A stretch of DNA of 22,438 bases from Saccoglossus kowalevskii (GCF_000003605.2 NW_003120938.1:28377-50814); one strand, 5' to 3'. Counted from the stretch's first letter, positions 1-8,751 are shown. The notes: generated from the letters alone by a model not told the origin. Made by a program: numbers and translations.

Positions 1-224
1 AGGAATTATCGATTTTTTCGAGTAAGACCCAATCAATTAGTTGTCTGGTAGTACTCATAACCGTTGACCGGCGCAACAAGTTCGATGTCGAAGAAAGTGG
101 TTTGAACTTTGATAGCGCCCTCTTGCGCCTAGTAGACGTATTGTTAAACGTTGACCACGTTTAACATTTCGCTGAGCAGAAAAACAATAACAAAAATTTA
201 CTGTGTTAATAGGGTATTGCGTTA

Positions 225-232
225 TTGTTGAT
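225..232. repeat. Left target-site duplication of the hAT MITE
   Basis: TTGTTGAT directly abuts the element's left end and is repeated exactly after its right end (394-401). This marks the insertion site. Confidence 0.88.
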
Positions 233-393
233 CAGTGGCGAATCCAGCAAAATGTATGGGGGGGGGGTCCAAGCTTCGCTTAAGATATACGGAGCGTAAA
301 TCGCAGAGAAGCTATGCGTAATCCAGATGAAATGAATCGTCATGCGTTTGGGAGGGGCCATGGCCCCCTGCCCCCCCTCTGGATCCGCCACTG
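233..393. mobile_element. hAT-type MITE (non-autonomous DNA transposon), complete
   Basis: Terminal inverted repeats of 15 bp match at 14 of 15 positions: CAGTGGCGAATCCAG at 233-247 and the complement of CAGTGGCGGATCCAG at 379-393. The element is flanked by a perfect 8-bp direct duplication TTGTTGAT (225-232 and 394-401), the target-site length of the hAT superfamily. Inside the left end is a G10 run (258-267) and inside the right end a C-rich stretch (364-377), so the G-rich sub-terminal parts are also roughly inverted. A second small inverted pair, AGCTTC/GAAGCT, lies at 272-277 and 308-313. At 161 bp it cannot encode a transposase, so it would be mobilised in trans. The minus-strand open frame across it is a by-product of the repeat. 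The single TIR mismatch and intact duplication suggest a fairly recent insertion. Confidence 0.9.
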
Positions 394-401
394 TTGTTGA
401 T
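394..401. repeat. Right target-site duplication of the hAT MITE
   Basis: Exact copy of the TTGTTGAT octamer at 225-232, immediately after the terminal CACTG of the element. Confidence 0.88.
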
Positions 402-453
402 GTATGGTTTTATGATTACATGTTTATCCGTCCCCTGGTATAGTTGCTTTTTC

Positions 454-711
454 TCAATCTGTTTGTCTGTAATTTATCCGTCGACGTAAACTTGAAATTC
501 TCTGACAGGGAGACTGTGCCTGAACTACACTCAGTGTAGCGTCAACTTTGCATGCTTCCCATGGCCCCGTGCATTCATCGGACCACATTGTGGAAATAGA
601 CATCAAGGGGCTGTACAAAGGCATCTCAAGTGTCTCCAAATAACGCAGACAACTTGGCGCTGTACTACAAGCGACGTTTTCAAAATGTTGGTAAACTGAG
701 GTGAAAGGCAT
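454..711 (-). CDS. Unrecognised 85-codon open frame, possible exon
   Basis: An ATG-initiated frame on the minus strand encodes 85 residues. The start has an A at -3, the favoured translation context. The product is mixed in composition with five cysteines (for example DECTGPWEACKVD near the middle) and a basic C-terminal stretch, SLRRRINYRQTD. No signal peptide or membrane segment is visible and no family is recognised. The segment is visibly richer in GC than its surroundings, which favours coding. The sequence just before the ATG (TTTCGCAG on the minus strand) could also be a 3' splice site, making this an internal or last exon. A TATA-like TTTATATAG lies about 25 bp upstream, too close for a normal 5' UTR. 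Chance remains a real possibility. Confidence 0.22.
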   Translation of the reverse strand: MPFTSVYQHFENVACSTAPSCLRYLETLEMPLYSPLMSISTMWSDECTGPWEACKVDATLSVVQAQSPCQRISSLRRRINYRQTD

Positions 712-736
712 GCTGCGAAACGTGATCTATGTACAC

Positions 737-744
737 TATATAAA
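737..744 (+). promoter_or_regulatory. TATA-like element
   Basis: TATATAAA on the plus strand fits the TATA consensus, and the opposite strand (TTTATATA) is also acceptable, so orientation is ambiguous. Downstream on the plus strand the first ATG (764) opens only 10 codons. No initiator or upstream element clearly supports use. Confidence 0.15.
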
Positions 745-801
745 CTGTCACTATGAGCGTACCATGAAAGAATATAGAATAAAGTATTCTTTTTGACCTT
801 C

Positions 802-1930
802 AGTCGAGATAAGTAAACTTGAACGAGCCTAAAAGTAATGGTGTGTGTTCTTGGACTTAGGTGACCCCCTTCTCATGGTACTGTCTCTGTAAAACATGCA
901 CATCACTCAAGTATTTGTAGCCTTGGCAACATGCATGTAATAAATTTCACCTGTGCGTAAAATAACTTCCTTCCCATGTTTCTACTGTACCCAGGTAGTC
1001 ACGTAAAACCACAGTTGTAAAATGTAGATACATCCTGTATGAAACAATGGGTTGGTTGCTTAACCTTCTTAACGTTTTGCTGATTAATTTAAAAGCCTAC
1101 GCATACATGAAAACATACAGAAGTTCACGCACGGTTTCGCAGGCTCTATGTAAACATACTCCCCACGAATAAACGAACCCTGGCTGGCTAATTTATCCTC
1201 GTTCGGATTTGATGTCCGTCCTTCCGTCCCCACCTGTATGCCTGGGTCGATTTCATTCAAACTTCACATATACATCATATTATCAAACATTTCTTCCATT
1301 CGGAACTGAATCTCGATCGTACATGGACATATTTCATTCAAACTCGTTAATTCCGTTAAACAAAATTGGTCCTTGCTGCACCCCATTTTTTCAGATGGAA
1401 TTAAAAATCGCCGACTGGCGGCCATGCTAGAAATGCATGTTGAAGTTCATGGGCGGAATAAGGGAAGAAACAGGTTCCACTTAGTATCATCATGTCTGTC
1501 ACATGGTGTAAATAATTATTGGCACTAATGTTGACGTCACTAAAACTAGACGGGACTTGTTATTGATAATGATTATGTTGTACCCTGGACTAGTTAATAC
1601 CAATAGAAAATTTGAGGTCAATAAACTATTTTAGGTTTCCAAGATAAAAACATTTTCTCATATCCCTAACTATTGCAACGTGTTTATGAATTACTGGCTG
1701 GCAGTAATATTTATTTTTGACAATTTTGGTTTTTGAAATAGGGTAAAAATGAAATACCATTGTCACACTGTAAACTGTCTTCAAAATGTTTACATAATAA
1801 TTGGTTATTTTTTTCCAAAAATGTACCACGCAATGTTGTTAATTATTGAGTAGTAATCCAGTGATTAGATAGATTCGTAGTAATTCAAACATTACCAAGT
1901 GAAGAATCGGCCTTTCATGGACACGGTTCT
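802..1930. other. AT-rich stretch without a supported gene
   Basis: No convincing exon was seen. A 13-nt word, ATTTCATTCAAAC, occurs twice (about 1,251 and 1,330), suggesting a worn duplication or old repeat; the open frame across it (to 1,430) inherits the repeat and is not treated as a gene. A full CRE palindrome lies at 1,532-1,539. The remainder is AT-rich with no recognisable RNA gene. Confidence 0.4.
1532..1539. promoter_or_regulatory. Full CRE palindrome TGACGTCA
   Basis: Perfect 8-bp palindrome recognised by CREB/ATF bZIP factors in animals. One of five in the window (others at 4841, 8743, 14194 and 15577). Only the copy at 8743 sits in an obvious promoter arrangement. Confidence 0.35.
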
Positions 1931-2069
1931 TGCGAATTTGCGCGCGCCCTCTCTTTCTATACCTATGCGTATACGTACACGAAGACCCGTCAATAATTTC
2001 AAGAAATATCCCTAGTTGTATTATACCACCGTTACCCGAGGAAAAATGGAATGTGCTCTCCTCGTAAAA

Positions 2070-2077
2070 TATTTAAA
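2070..2077 (+). promoter_or_regulatory. TATA-like box in a CpG-rich patch
   Basis: TATTTAAA followed by AGGCGGC lies in a locally CpG-rich stretch (about 1,930-2,270) in otherwise AT-poor-CpG surroundings. Transcription would start near 2,100, and the first downstream ATG is at 2111. An AGAGGGCGC motif lies about 120 bp upstream on the minus strand (1944-1952). Plausible promoter, unproven. Confidence 0.25.
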
Positions 2078-2110
2078 AGGCGGCAGTCATCGTGCTGCGT
2101 CCTGTTCGAT

Positions 2111-2227
2111 ATGGGACTCATAGCGACGTATACAACGCGTGTAAAATACATTGTTTATTTACATGAAATTCGAACACGCGCTGTGCGACGACCACCGCGC
2201 TTTAAATTCCAACGACTTCTCTTCTAA
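2111..2227 (+). CDS. Small 38-codon ORF downstream of a TATA-like box
   Basis: An ATG frame of 38 residues lies about 40 bp after the TATTTAAA element, in a CpG-rich patch. The product is strongly basic in its second half (RTRAVRRPPRFKFQRLLF) and has no recognised domain. It could be a short first coding exon, an upstream ORF in a 5' leader, or chance. The ATG is preceded by GAT, so -3 is G, an acceptable context. Confidence 0.13.
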   Translation: MGLIATYTTRVKYIVYLHEIRTRAVRRPPRFKFQRLLF

Positions 2228-2699
2228 TTCAACCGTAAACCACACACGAACATGTTTCGTCGTCCAGTGCGAGTCACATTAAACAACAAAGCTACCTCCG
2301 GAATATTGAATTATTGGTCGAAATAGTTCCATCACCAAGGTTAAAAGGGAGTGTACAGTATATGAACTATGGTTAGGGTGGAAACTGTAAAACAGAAAAA
2401 TATTCAGAATTTTTCCAATTTCCATAATTATAGTGTAATCTGGAAAGATAAAATAAGTTGACGTAAGAAACGTTAGTGTTGCCTTACTATTATTCGATAA
2501 AACTTTGGTTAATTCAGCGGCTATGCTGTCATTCCTTTGTCGTTGGCTGTTATGGTAATACTTCCTCATATCTCAGTTTTACAAGGCAAATAGTACATGG
2601 TCACGTGATAACTACCATCATACTATATGTTAAATTACTTTTTAAAATGATCAGAAATGATATGTATTTGTTCAATGAAAACTATATTGCAACAGAATA

Positions 2700-3165
2700 T
2701 TAATAGTGTGATCAATGAATGCATACATTTAATATTCTTGAGGTAATGAAAAATGCAAAAGTCCTTTCACTATACCTTAAAGACACTATTTATAAATCCC
2801 TTGATTAAAAGTTGCGAAAATAGTGAAGTTTTTATTTTGATAATTCTTTAGTCTTTATCTTTTAAGTTTTTGTTATTGTTTGTTTGTTTTTATTACATTT
2901 GTTTATTCTTGTCTTGTTATTTTCTTTACCTTACTAAATCCTCTGATGATTTAGTTGTGTAATAAAGTTATTATTTAATATTGCAACATCCACCAAATTC
3001 GAGAAAGATTCAAGTTCTCAGTTTTCCGCCTTAAATAAATATGTTCTGTTGTCGAATAGTGCATGGGAAGCAATTCAATGAGCTGTTTTTCTTGTGAATA
3101 AATAGTGTGGAGTTAGCTTTCTTCAACTCGTTAAAGTAAATAAAACATAAATCTGACGTTATAAC
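2700..3165. other. AT-rich, T-run-rich stretch without a gene
   Basis: Dominated by A/T homopolymers and TTTGTTT-type words, with dense stops in all frames. No splice-like, promoter-like or RNA features could be supported. Confidence 0.4.
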
Positions 3166-3238
3166 TTTGTTTACAATATGCTGTATTCTGTATATAGAAA
3201 CTAATTCGGATATCGCTTCTAGGCTCGGTGTGTTTAAC

Positions 3239-3631
3239 ATGCTAGGTGAACATGTTAGTGCTTATCGAAGGGTTGAAGGTCACAGTGAGTTAAAAACAAA
3301 TATGTTATTGACGAGAGCTGGGCGGGACATCGCCGTAATCATTAGAGTCTTTACGAAACGTAATGGGCGGAGAAGAGTTATTCAGTCGTACTATACAAAA
3401 CACGTGTATTGTATTGCTTGGGACGTACACCATGATTTCTGTGTGATATATGGGATGTCCATACATCATATACGTATTAGTGTTGACATGGATAATGTAA
3501 TCTCACCACCTAACTGGTTTCACAAGCCGTCAACTGTGTATATACGTGCAAGGCGTGACACCACATATCAATGTTCCACAACAGTTTTGTGTATTGAGTT
3601 GCCGTTTGATAGCCGACCATGTTCGCAATAA
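3239..3631 (+). CDS. Unrecognised open frame, weak candidate
   Basis: The frame is open from about 3,167, and its first ATG is at 3239, giving 130 residues. The product is mixed and basic in places (FTKRNGRRRVIQSYY) with no signal peptide, repeats or domain that I recognise. Its length is somewhat above chance for this composition. It overlaps the next ATG frame by 13 nt. No convincing promoter was seen; splice-like junctions were not found at its edges. Treat as hypothetical. Confidence 0.13.
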   Translation: MLGEHVSAYRRVEGHSELKTNMLLTRAGRDIAVIIRVFTKRNGRRRVIQSYYTKHVYCIAWDVHHDFCVIYGMSIHHIRISVDMDNVISPPNWFHKPSTVYIRARRDTTYQCSTTVLCIELPFDSRPCSQ

Positions 3632-3831
3632 CATTCCCGACACTAAGCGACAGTGCAAGACAAAAGAAAACGCGGGCGTTGATAAATTACGACACTGAAA
3701 CAGACAAAATATCGTATTACGGTAAGAAAACTGTCGTATTACGACAGTCAACAAAGCGAGGAAACCGTAGACGCCTGAGAACGCGTCATTGGCTCGATAT
3801 CAAGGCGAAAACTGAAATTCGATTAATTTGA
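3619..3831 (+). CDS. Unrecognised 70-codon ORF with an internal 5' splice-like site
   Basis: The ATG has A at -3 (GACCATG). The product is strongly basic (KKTRALINY, TKRGNRRRLRTRH) and unrecognised. A good 5' splice-like sequence, ACG|GTAAGA, lies at 3721/3722 after codon 34, so only the first part may be coding. Pyrimidine-rich 3' splice-like sites follow near 3866 and 3921, but joining to either meets a stop within a few codons in the ATG frame. A perfect palindrome (3731-3747) lies inside. Hypothetical at best. Confidence 0.13.
   Translation: MFAITFPTLSDSARQKKTRALINYDTETDKISYYGKKTVVLRQSTKRGNRRRLRTRHWLDIKAKTEIRLI
3731..3747. repeat. Perfect palindrome, 8-bp arms
   Basis: CTGTCGTA-T-TACGACAG has perfect 8-bp arms around a single base. 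The word TCGTATTACG also occurs just upstream (3712-3721), so half of the palindrome is duplicated in direct orientation. It may bind a dimeric factor or extrude as a small cruciform. Confidence 0.6.
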
Positions 3832-4139
3832 ATATTTGAGTTGAATTTAACGAACTTCCATTTTCAGCGTTTCGGTAAATGCGTTAGTTGGCGCTGTTTG
3901 TTGGTGTTGTCTTCGTCTCAGATATCACTCACGGTGCCTGGTAGTTGATTATGTTATCATACCAGGTCACCAGCTTCCCTCGACGTTTACTATCACGTGG
4001 TTTCATTTTATGTTGTTGTTCACAATTCACAGATGAAAACACATCGCGTCACCGAATTACTAATTGCGCAAAAATTAGGTTTTTTATCGATTGTTGTTTA
4101 TGTGTTTTCTCCAATGTGAAATAACATGTAGATAGGGGC

Positions 4140-4157
4140 GAATATGTATACATATTC
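4140..4157. repeat. Perfect 18-bp palindrome
   Basis: GAATATGTATACATATTC reads identically on both strands with no spacer. It is unrelated to the other repeats in the window. It could be a homodimer binding site or chance in AT-rich DNA. Confidence 0.7.
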
Positions 4158-4579
4158 CGACATGTAACAACGCATTATTGTGCATTCCCATAAAAATATC
4201 TAATTTTTTGGATGAACAACTTAAAATGAATTGATCATATGTACGCACGTGACAAATAGTTTAAGGTAGGTGGCTACCACGATAAACGATATTTACAATG
4301 TGGGCTTTTTTTATATTTTTGCTCACAAAATAAAACAAAAATAGTCACCGAACTACTTTCAGCCAAAATTATCAATAGTTCATACTGTAAAAATGTGTTA
4401 TCATATCATCATGATCATCATCATCAAATTTTAGTTCGGTTACATGTGGTGAAAAGAATATAGTTATCAGACATGTGCTTATGGTTGTCATGAATAATTC
4501 TGACTAATACTATTTTTTTAATGAAATAATGCTATAACAAGGCTATTAAAAAGTGCCCCACCAAGAAAGATATCGTACT

Positions 4580-4598
4580 GGGGGGGGGGGAGGGGGGG
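4580..4598 (+). repeat. G-tract G11-A-G7
   Basis: Eighteen G in nineteen bases. It could form a G-quadruplex on the plus strand and is an error-prone region for sequencing. Similar runs occur at 258-267, 5315-5323 and 20815-20827, and a C11 run at 5520-5530. Confidence 0.8.
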
Positions 4599-4840
4599 AA
4601 ATGCCCAAACGTCGAAGATTTGTGTCCAAATATTATAAATTTGTCATAGTCCACGAAGGACATCAATAGACACGTGTCAAAGTAAAATACGGTGGTGTTC
4701 CGTGTGTTCAATCGTATTCCTGATGAAGATAACAATCCTTAGAGAAGTAATATTAATAATTTCATCGTTATTAGCAATACAATTATTTATTACGTCACGT
4801 GATTATACATTTATTTTAAATACGTACAATTATTGAATGC

Positions 4841-4848
4841 TGACGTCA
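4841..4848. promoter_or_regulatory. Full CRE palindrome TGACGTCA
   Basis: Perfect CREB/ATF palindrome about 40 bp downstream of a TCACGTGA E-box palindrome (4795-4802). No core promoter is obvious next to the pair. Confidence 0.35.
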
Positions 4849-5306
4849 ACAAAAATGACATCTGTGAATGAAGTATTCGGTTTTCAAATTACTCGTATTC
4901 AACTAGAAATAGTGAATTAAAGAAGAAATTGCCTCCATACTAAAACGATTTGATGTGCATCTGTCTTTTCATTTAAGGATTAGTAAAGATTTTCACCCGT
5001 CTTGTGCAAGTTACTGCCCATAAATTAGGCAGTTTTAGTGCATGTAATCAGGATGTAGCAACCATGCCTATCCCCGTCTCTCGGTATTTCCGCAACATGT
5101 GGAGTGCCACAATTCATTTTCGCTTTGACAATTTTAATCCGGTGCTGTCACATTGCGTTTATTTTGACCTGATTGTGTGTGATTCTGTATTTATCACGCG
5201 TAATCCCCGGCTAAGCCAGTCGACTTATACTTCTGCATGTACGTGGTTCTCCGTCGATAGTGTGTTGCAGTTTGTACTATGTGCTAAGGGTACAAACAAT
5301 ACATTT

Positions 5307-5323
5307 GTGTGTGTGGGGGGGGG
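5307..5323 (+). repeat. (GT)4-G9 low-complexity tract
   Basis: Dinucleotide GT run passing into nine G. It lies in the middle of a long T/G-rich stretch whose lack of stops creates a spurious 178-codon open frame (5004-5540). Confidence 0.75.
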
Positions 5324-5540
5324 CAGTATAGAAACTGTGCAAGTTGTTGTGTTTCTTCACGTACCGAGCTCGATTTCTGTTTTCCGTTCCTCTATCAAGT
5401 GTGTGTATGTATGTGTCGGCGTGTGCGCGCGCTACGTGGGATTTCATTTTCATATTCTCTCTCCAAATTTACCACCCCTAGAGAGTTTAATACTTCGCCC
5501 TGACCTGATTACTAGGAAACCCCCCCCCCCTCTACTGTAA

Positions 5541-6600
5541 GTGCATAATGTAGTCGCAGTACTACATTCCGTGTGACCCCTACTACATGTATTATTCAAG
5601 GTAGATTGGTGTTCGCTCGTTAGTTACTAAAATGTACAAATATCCTGAAATTTACTCCAGAGAAACGGTCATGATTAAAACATGCGTTGAATAAGACATG
5701 CTTCAGTGTCTGTTTCAGTTCGCGTTTCGTTGTCGACATCTATACTCCGTTTTTACGGGGAGAGCACAACCATGAGTTATCAACACAATACCTGAATGTA
5801 AGAAATATAAAATGTATAAAAATAAAACACGATTTAGTTGAAACATTACCTGGCTTTAGCGTGGAATTGCCGCGGTGCATTCATATGTCCGTTACGGTAC
5901 AGTCTGCAGAGTGACCACGCGTACACGGAAAATGTACATCGTTTGATTTATAGACCGGGTAAACACATTACTGCGGTAATTTGCCAAGCCTCCACATCAA
6001 TGGCGGCAGTTTTTACGTGGAAATATTTGTATTGTTGCTTCACCGAGTTAAACTATTCCATGCAATAAATGACGCAGTCAGTATTCAGCTTTCTACCCGG
6101 GATATGAATATTGATGCATGGAATTAACCAATGGGGGAGGGAAGCGCGCCGCTGATTTGCATACCGCCTTTCTAAATATGGCCGAGTTAAAATAAACCAA
6201 AATCGGTCGTCAGCACAATTTCTTGTGTTTATGGTTAACATAATAATACCAGACACTCATTTAGATAATATAATAAAAATGAAAGAACTCGTCGATGGAA
6301 CAAATATTGACTATTAATTTCTACATATGATTAATCACCTTGTGGATAGACATTACGTCATTTTTGAGAATTGAAAAGTGAAACTATTGACGTAGTAGTA
6401 GCTGACGACATCAATATGATACTAAACTGCAATAAGTGCATCAAAGCCAACTGGGACATTACGTAATAACTGTAGACAATTGTGTTTGTACATGCCTAAT
6501 AAGCGCCATCTACGTCCAATCAAATAATTTCTTGACGAGTTGATAAATTCTATTCTATTCTATCTTTTATTAAATCTTTTTTTCTTATGTTTGGAACAAG
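5541..6600. other. Non-coding stretch, nothing gene-like supported
   Basis: Short frames only. A YY1-like ATGGCGGC (6000-6007) coincides with an ATG that opens only 22 codons. An AGATGGCGC motif (CTCF-core variant, minus strand) is at 6503-6511 and a TTCTA microsatellite of about three units near 6,550. No RNA gene recognised. Confidence 0.4.
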
Positions 6601-6628
6601 AAACAATCGTGAAGATGGTATTTTACAA

Positions 6629-6658
6629 TGCATTATGGGATGCTAAGGTCAAGGGTCA
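6629..6658. promoter_or_regulatory. ZNF143/Staf-like motif next to a DR1 nuclear-receptor site
   Basis: TGCATTATGGGA (6629-6640) is the complement of a Staf/ZNF143-like CCCATAATGCA core. Six bases later, AGGTCA-A-GGGTCA (6646-6658) is a perfect direct repeat spaced by one, the form bound by RXR heterodimers, HNF4 and COUP-type receptors. Both assignments rest on motif knowledge only. Confidence 0.35.
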
Positions 6659-7210
6659 GCTGATTCACGTTTGAACGCAATACTAGTAAATTGCACAAAT
6701 TATATCGACATTCTTTGATATTCAAATGAGAATATAGCAAGCAGTATAGTCTCAGCAGATTTGAATGTTATATTACCTCTGTGTAAACAAACCAAATCCC
6801 ACAAATGTACGGGCGGGAATTCGTTATCCTGTCATGTCGATATTTTCACAGTGATGTCATGTCACGGATGCACGTGTTCATTTCAATACAACCTATTGTT
6901 GACTTGATTTCCGATTTTATTAGAAACATGTATTCATAATGCGACATCGCGTGAGAGAGCGGAAAAAATTAAAAACGCCAATTAAACATTTATTGAAAAA
7001 AAAACATTAGTCTTGCGGGAATTCAAACTCGTGCCACGACAATGACAACATGAAAGCTTAAAACGATGAATATTCCATTTCTTGCTGTTAGCATAACAAC
7101 TAGTACTGTTCAAACGGGAGAAAGGCATGATTTATGCTGCCACAGTGACGCCATTGTCATATTGCATTATTATTAATATACGTATTATGAACGAACATTT
7201 TACAATGATA

Positions 7211-7223
7211 CGACCTTTGACCC
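7211..7223 (-). promoter_or_regulatory. DR1 nuclear-receptor-like site
   Basis: The minus strand reads GGGTCA-A-AGGTCG, one mismatch from an ideal DR1. It is the second of three DR1-type sites in the window (6646-6658 and 18649-18661 are the others). Confidence 0.3.
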
Positions 7224-7332
7224 AATCTCACACCACACGTATCTTTCCGGCATAAATGAATTTGTTCCAATGTTGACTCGGTCAATGATCTTAAACTAGA
7301 AATCTTGTATAGAAAATACTACAAACCACCAG

Positions 7333-7354
7333 TGCATTATGGGTGCATTATGGA
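7333..7354. promoter_or_regulatory. Tandem pair of TGCATTATGG motifs
   Basis: TGCATTATGGG is followed directly by TGCATTATGGA. The same word occurs at 6629-6640. The complement resembles the Staf/ZNF143 core. The 11-bp spacing is one helical turn, so the two sites would face the same side of the DNA. Confidence 0.3.
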
Positions 7355-7669
7355 GCAGCGCAGCTGATGTCCCTTGCTGACGTTTTTTTGTTTACGTCGA
7401 ATGGAATATGCCTGTGTTTAAAAATGAAACAAACAATATATATTGAGTATTGTGTGATCAAATTTCCTGTTTTGTGATTTAATTTTTTTGTCATTTTATC
7501 ATTTTTAATTTGATTAAATTTGCGAAATCAACATTTAACTGTGAATACGATTCAAAAGATACGAGTTTGGCCACCGTATTACTGGATGTATGCCAACTTG
7601 AGGGTCAACTTGATGAAAACTTCGGTCACGTCAACCGTCCGTGACGCTCTGGAAGTGTGCCTTCTGTAT

Positions 7670-8205
7670 CCGATATTTAGAGTGTGATATTAATCAACCG
7701 ATATTTAAATTGCGATATTCATAATCTAAATATTTAGATTGTGATATTAAATATCCAATATTTAGACTGCGTTATTTAGTAATCGATATTTAATTTGCGG
7801 TATTTTTAATCTGATATTTAAACTGCGATATTTAGTAGCCGATATTTAAATTGCGATATTTATAATCCGATATTTAGCAATAGATATTGAGACTACGAAA
7901 TGCATAGTCAGATAAATAGATATACAGTCTGAAAATAGATTAAAATACTTTATCTGTGAAATTTAATTTATTCGTTAGCTTAACTGTGATATTTTTACTG
8001 TGAAATTTTCATCTCCATATTTAAACTACGCAAATTGGAATATGTTGACAGAATGTGATATTTAGAATGCGATATGCGGACGCCACGTTAAAAACGATAT
8101 ATTTGGACTGTGATAATAATATCTCAATATTTAAAACTGCACTATATATATATGTGATATATAGGATTATCCGATATTCAAAATGAGATATACTGTGATG
8201 CTTGT
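7670..8205. repeat. Degenerate AT-rich tandem repeat, 28-bp unit built of two 14-bp halves
   Basis: At least eight units of 27-29 bp run from 7670 to about 7895 (boundaries near 7698, 7726, 7755, 7784, 7811, 7839 and 7867). Each contains two GATATTTA-type cores 14 bp apart, the first usually preceded by CC and the second by TGC. Units decay to the right, where GATATTTA/GTGATAT words continue irregularly to about 8205. Copies differ at several positions, so the array is old or not homogenised. It ends just before the CpG-richer promoter-like region at 8,200-8,750. Confidence 0.8.
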
Positions 8206-8357
8206 ATCCGAATTTATCTTGGCAGTTTCGGGCTGTCTAGTTGGTTCAGTCAGTATCGCCGACTCAAATTGTCAAGTTATTTTGCGCGATATTCCCCGAC
8301 TCGACGATGTTCTCGCAGAAAACCTATAAATCTCAAGTCACAGTCCTCTAGTCCATT

Positions 8358-8522
8358 TTACGACTCGCGACGTTCTGCCGTCTTTTGCTCAACGCTCGTC
8401 GAGACGTCTGTGGAAAATGTTGTGTCTATGTCGTCGGTCAATACACCACCAGGTCCTTCTTGTTTTTTTATAACTCGACCTTTGAATAGTCGACCGTTTG
8501 TTGATACCACCTGAACTACACG
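8358..8522 (-). CDS. Open frame lacking an ATG, downstream of a minus-strand promoter; possible exon
   Basis: On the minus strand 54 codons are open, ending in TAA at 8358-8360. The product is charged and protein-like (RLFKGRVIKKQEGPGG, then a D/T/S-rich part, TDDIDTTFSTD, and a basic end, KTAERRES). It has no ATG. In the same frame, a TAA at 8523-8525 separates it from a 20-codon ATG frame (8523-8585). A possible 3' splice site, TTCAG, ends at 8511. The opposite strand is also open here, and the region is rich in CGACTCG/TCGAC words that avoid stops on both strands, so low-complexity bias may explain the frame. No family recognised. Confidence 0.18.
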   Translation of the reverse strand, partial: RVVQVVSTNGRLFKGRVIKKQEGPGGVLTDDIDTTFSTDVSTSVEQKTAERRES

Positions 8523-8585
8523 TTAATTCGGATCGTCGTAACTCATTCCTTCTTGACTCACGCTGTTGCCCAATACTGAATGCAT
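8523..8585 (-). CDS. Small 20-codon ORF in the same transcript region
   Basis: The ATG frame reads MHSVLGNSVSQEGMSYDDPN and stops. It lies about 107 nt downstream of the predicted start site at 8692 and is in frame with the longer open frame that follows. It is best read as a possible upstream ORF, or as the first part of a frame interrupted by one TAA. Confidence 0.15.
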   Translation of the reverse strand: MHSVLGNSVSQEGMSYDDPN

Positions 8586-8688
8586 TAAACCACTGCTGTC
8601 AACTCCTAACTGTCTCTTGTTGACTACTGTGCAACCATTCTTGTTGACTATTTGTAGACTATCAGTGTTGATTTTACTGTCCGACTGC

Positions 8689-8751
8689 TACTGACGACGT
8701 GTGACCCAGCGCATACTAGTATTTATAAAGTCACTCGTAGAATGACGTCAT
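8689..8751 (-). promoter_or_regulatory. CRE + TATA + initiator core promoter, minus strand
   Basis: Reading leftward on the minus strand: a full CRE, ATGACGTCAT (8742-8751); about 15 bp later TATAAATA (8720-8727); and an initiator-like TCAGTA with the A at 8692, 35 nt after the first T of the TATA box. The order and spacing are those of a classical CREB-responsive TATA promoter in animals. The downstream 300 bp (leftward) are more CpG-rich than the surroundings. TAGTCAACAAGA occurs twice in the putative leader (8614-8625 and 8639-8650). Confidence 0.45.

Larger units (their letters stand above)
3832..5003. other. AT-rich non-coding stretch with palindrome and G-tract
   Basis: No exon was supported. 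Contents: CACGTG sites at 3994, 4246, 4671 and 4796, an 18-bp perfect palindrome (4140-4157), an ATCATCATC-type microsatellite near 4,405-4,428, a G11-A-G7 run (4580-4598) and a CRE (4841-4848). Confidence 0.4.

Noticed and set aside
206-391. Minus-strand 61-codon frame
   Set aside because: It lies almost exactly over the hAT MITE and reflects its G/C tracts.
1209-1430. Plus-strand 73-codon frame with duplicated FHSN words
   Set aside because: The repetition comes from a duplicated nucleotide word (ATTTCATTCAAAC). Likely an old repeat rather than a gene.
4718-4740. Hammerhead ribozyme core (CTGATGA)
   Set aside because: The CTGATGA word is present but no GAAA with flanking stems follows at the needed position.
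5004-5540. 178-codon open frame on the plus strand, the longest in the window
   Set aside because: It spans GT and G/C homopolymer tracts whose composition avoids stops, starts at a non-ATG codon, and the product is low in charge and rich in V, C, S and F. No homology or splice evidence.
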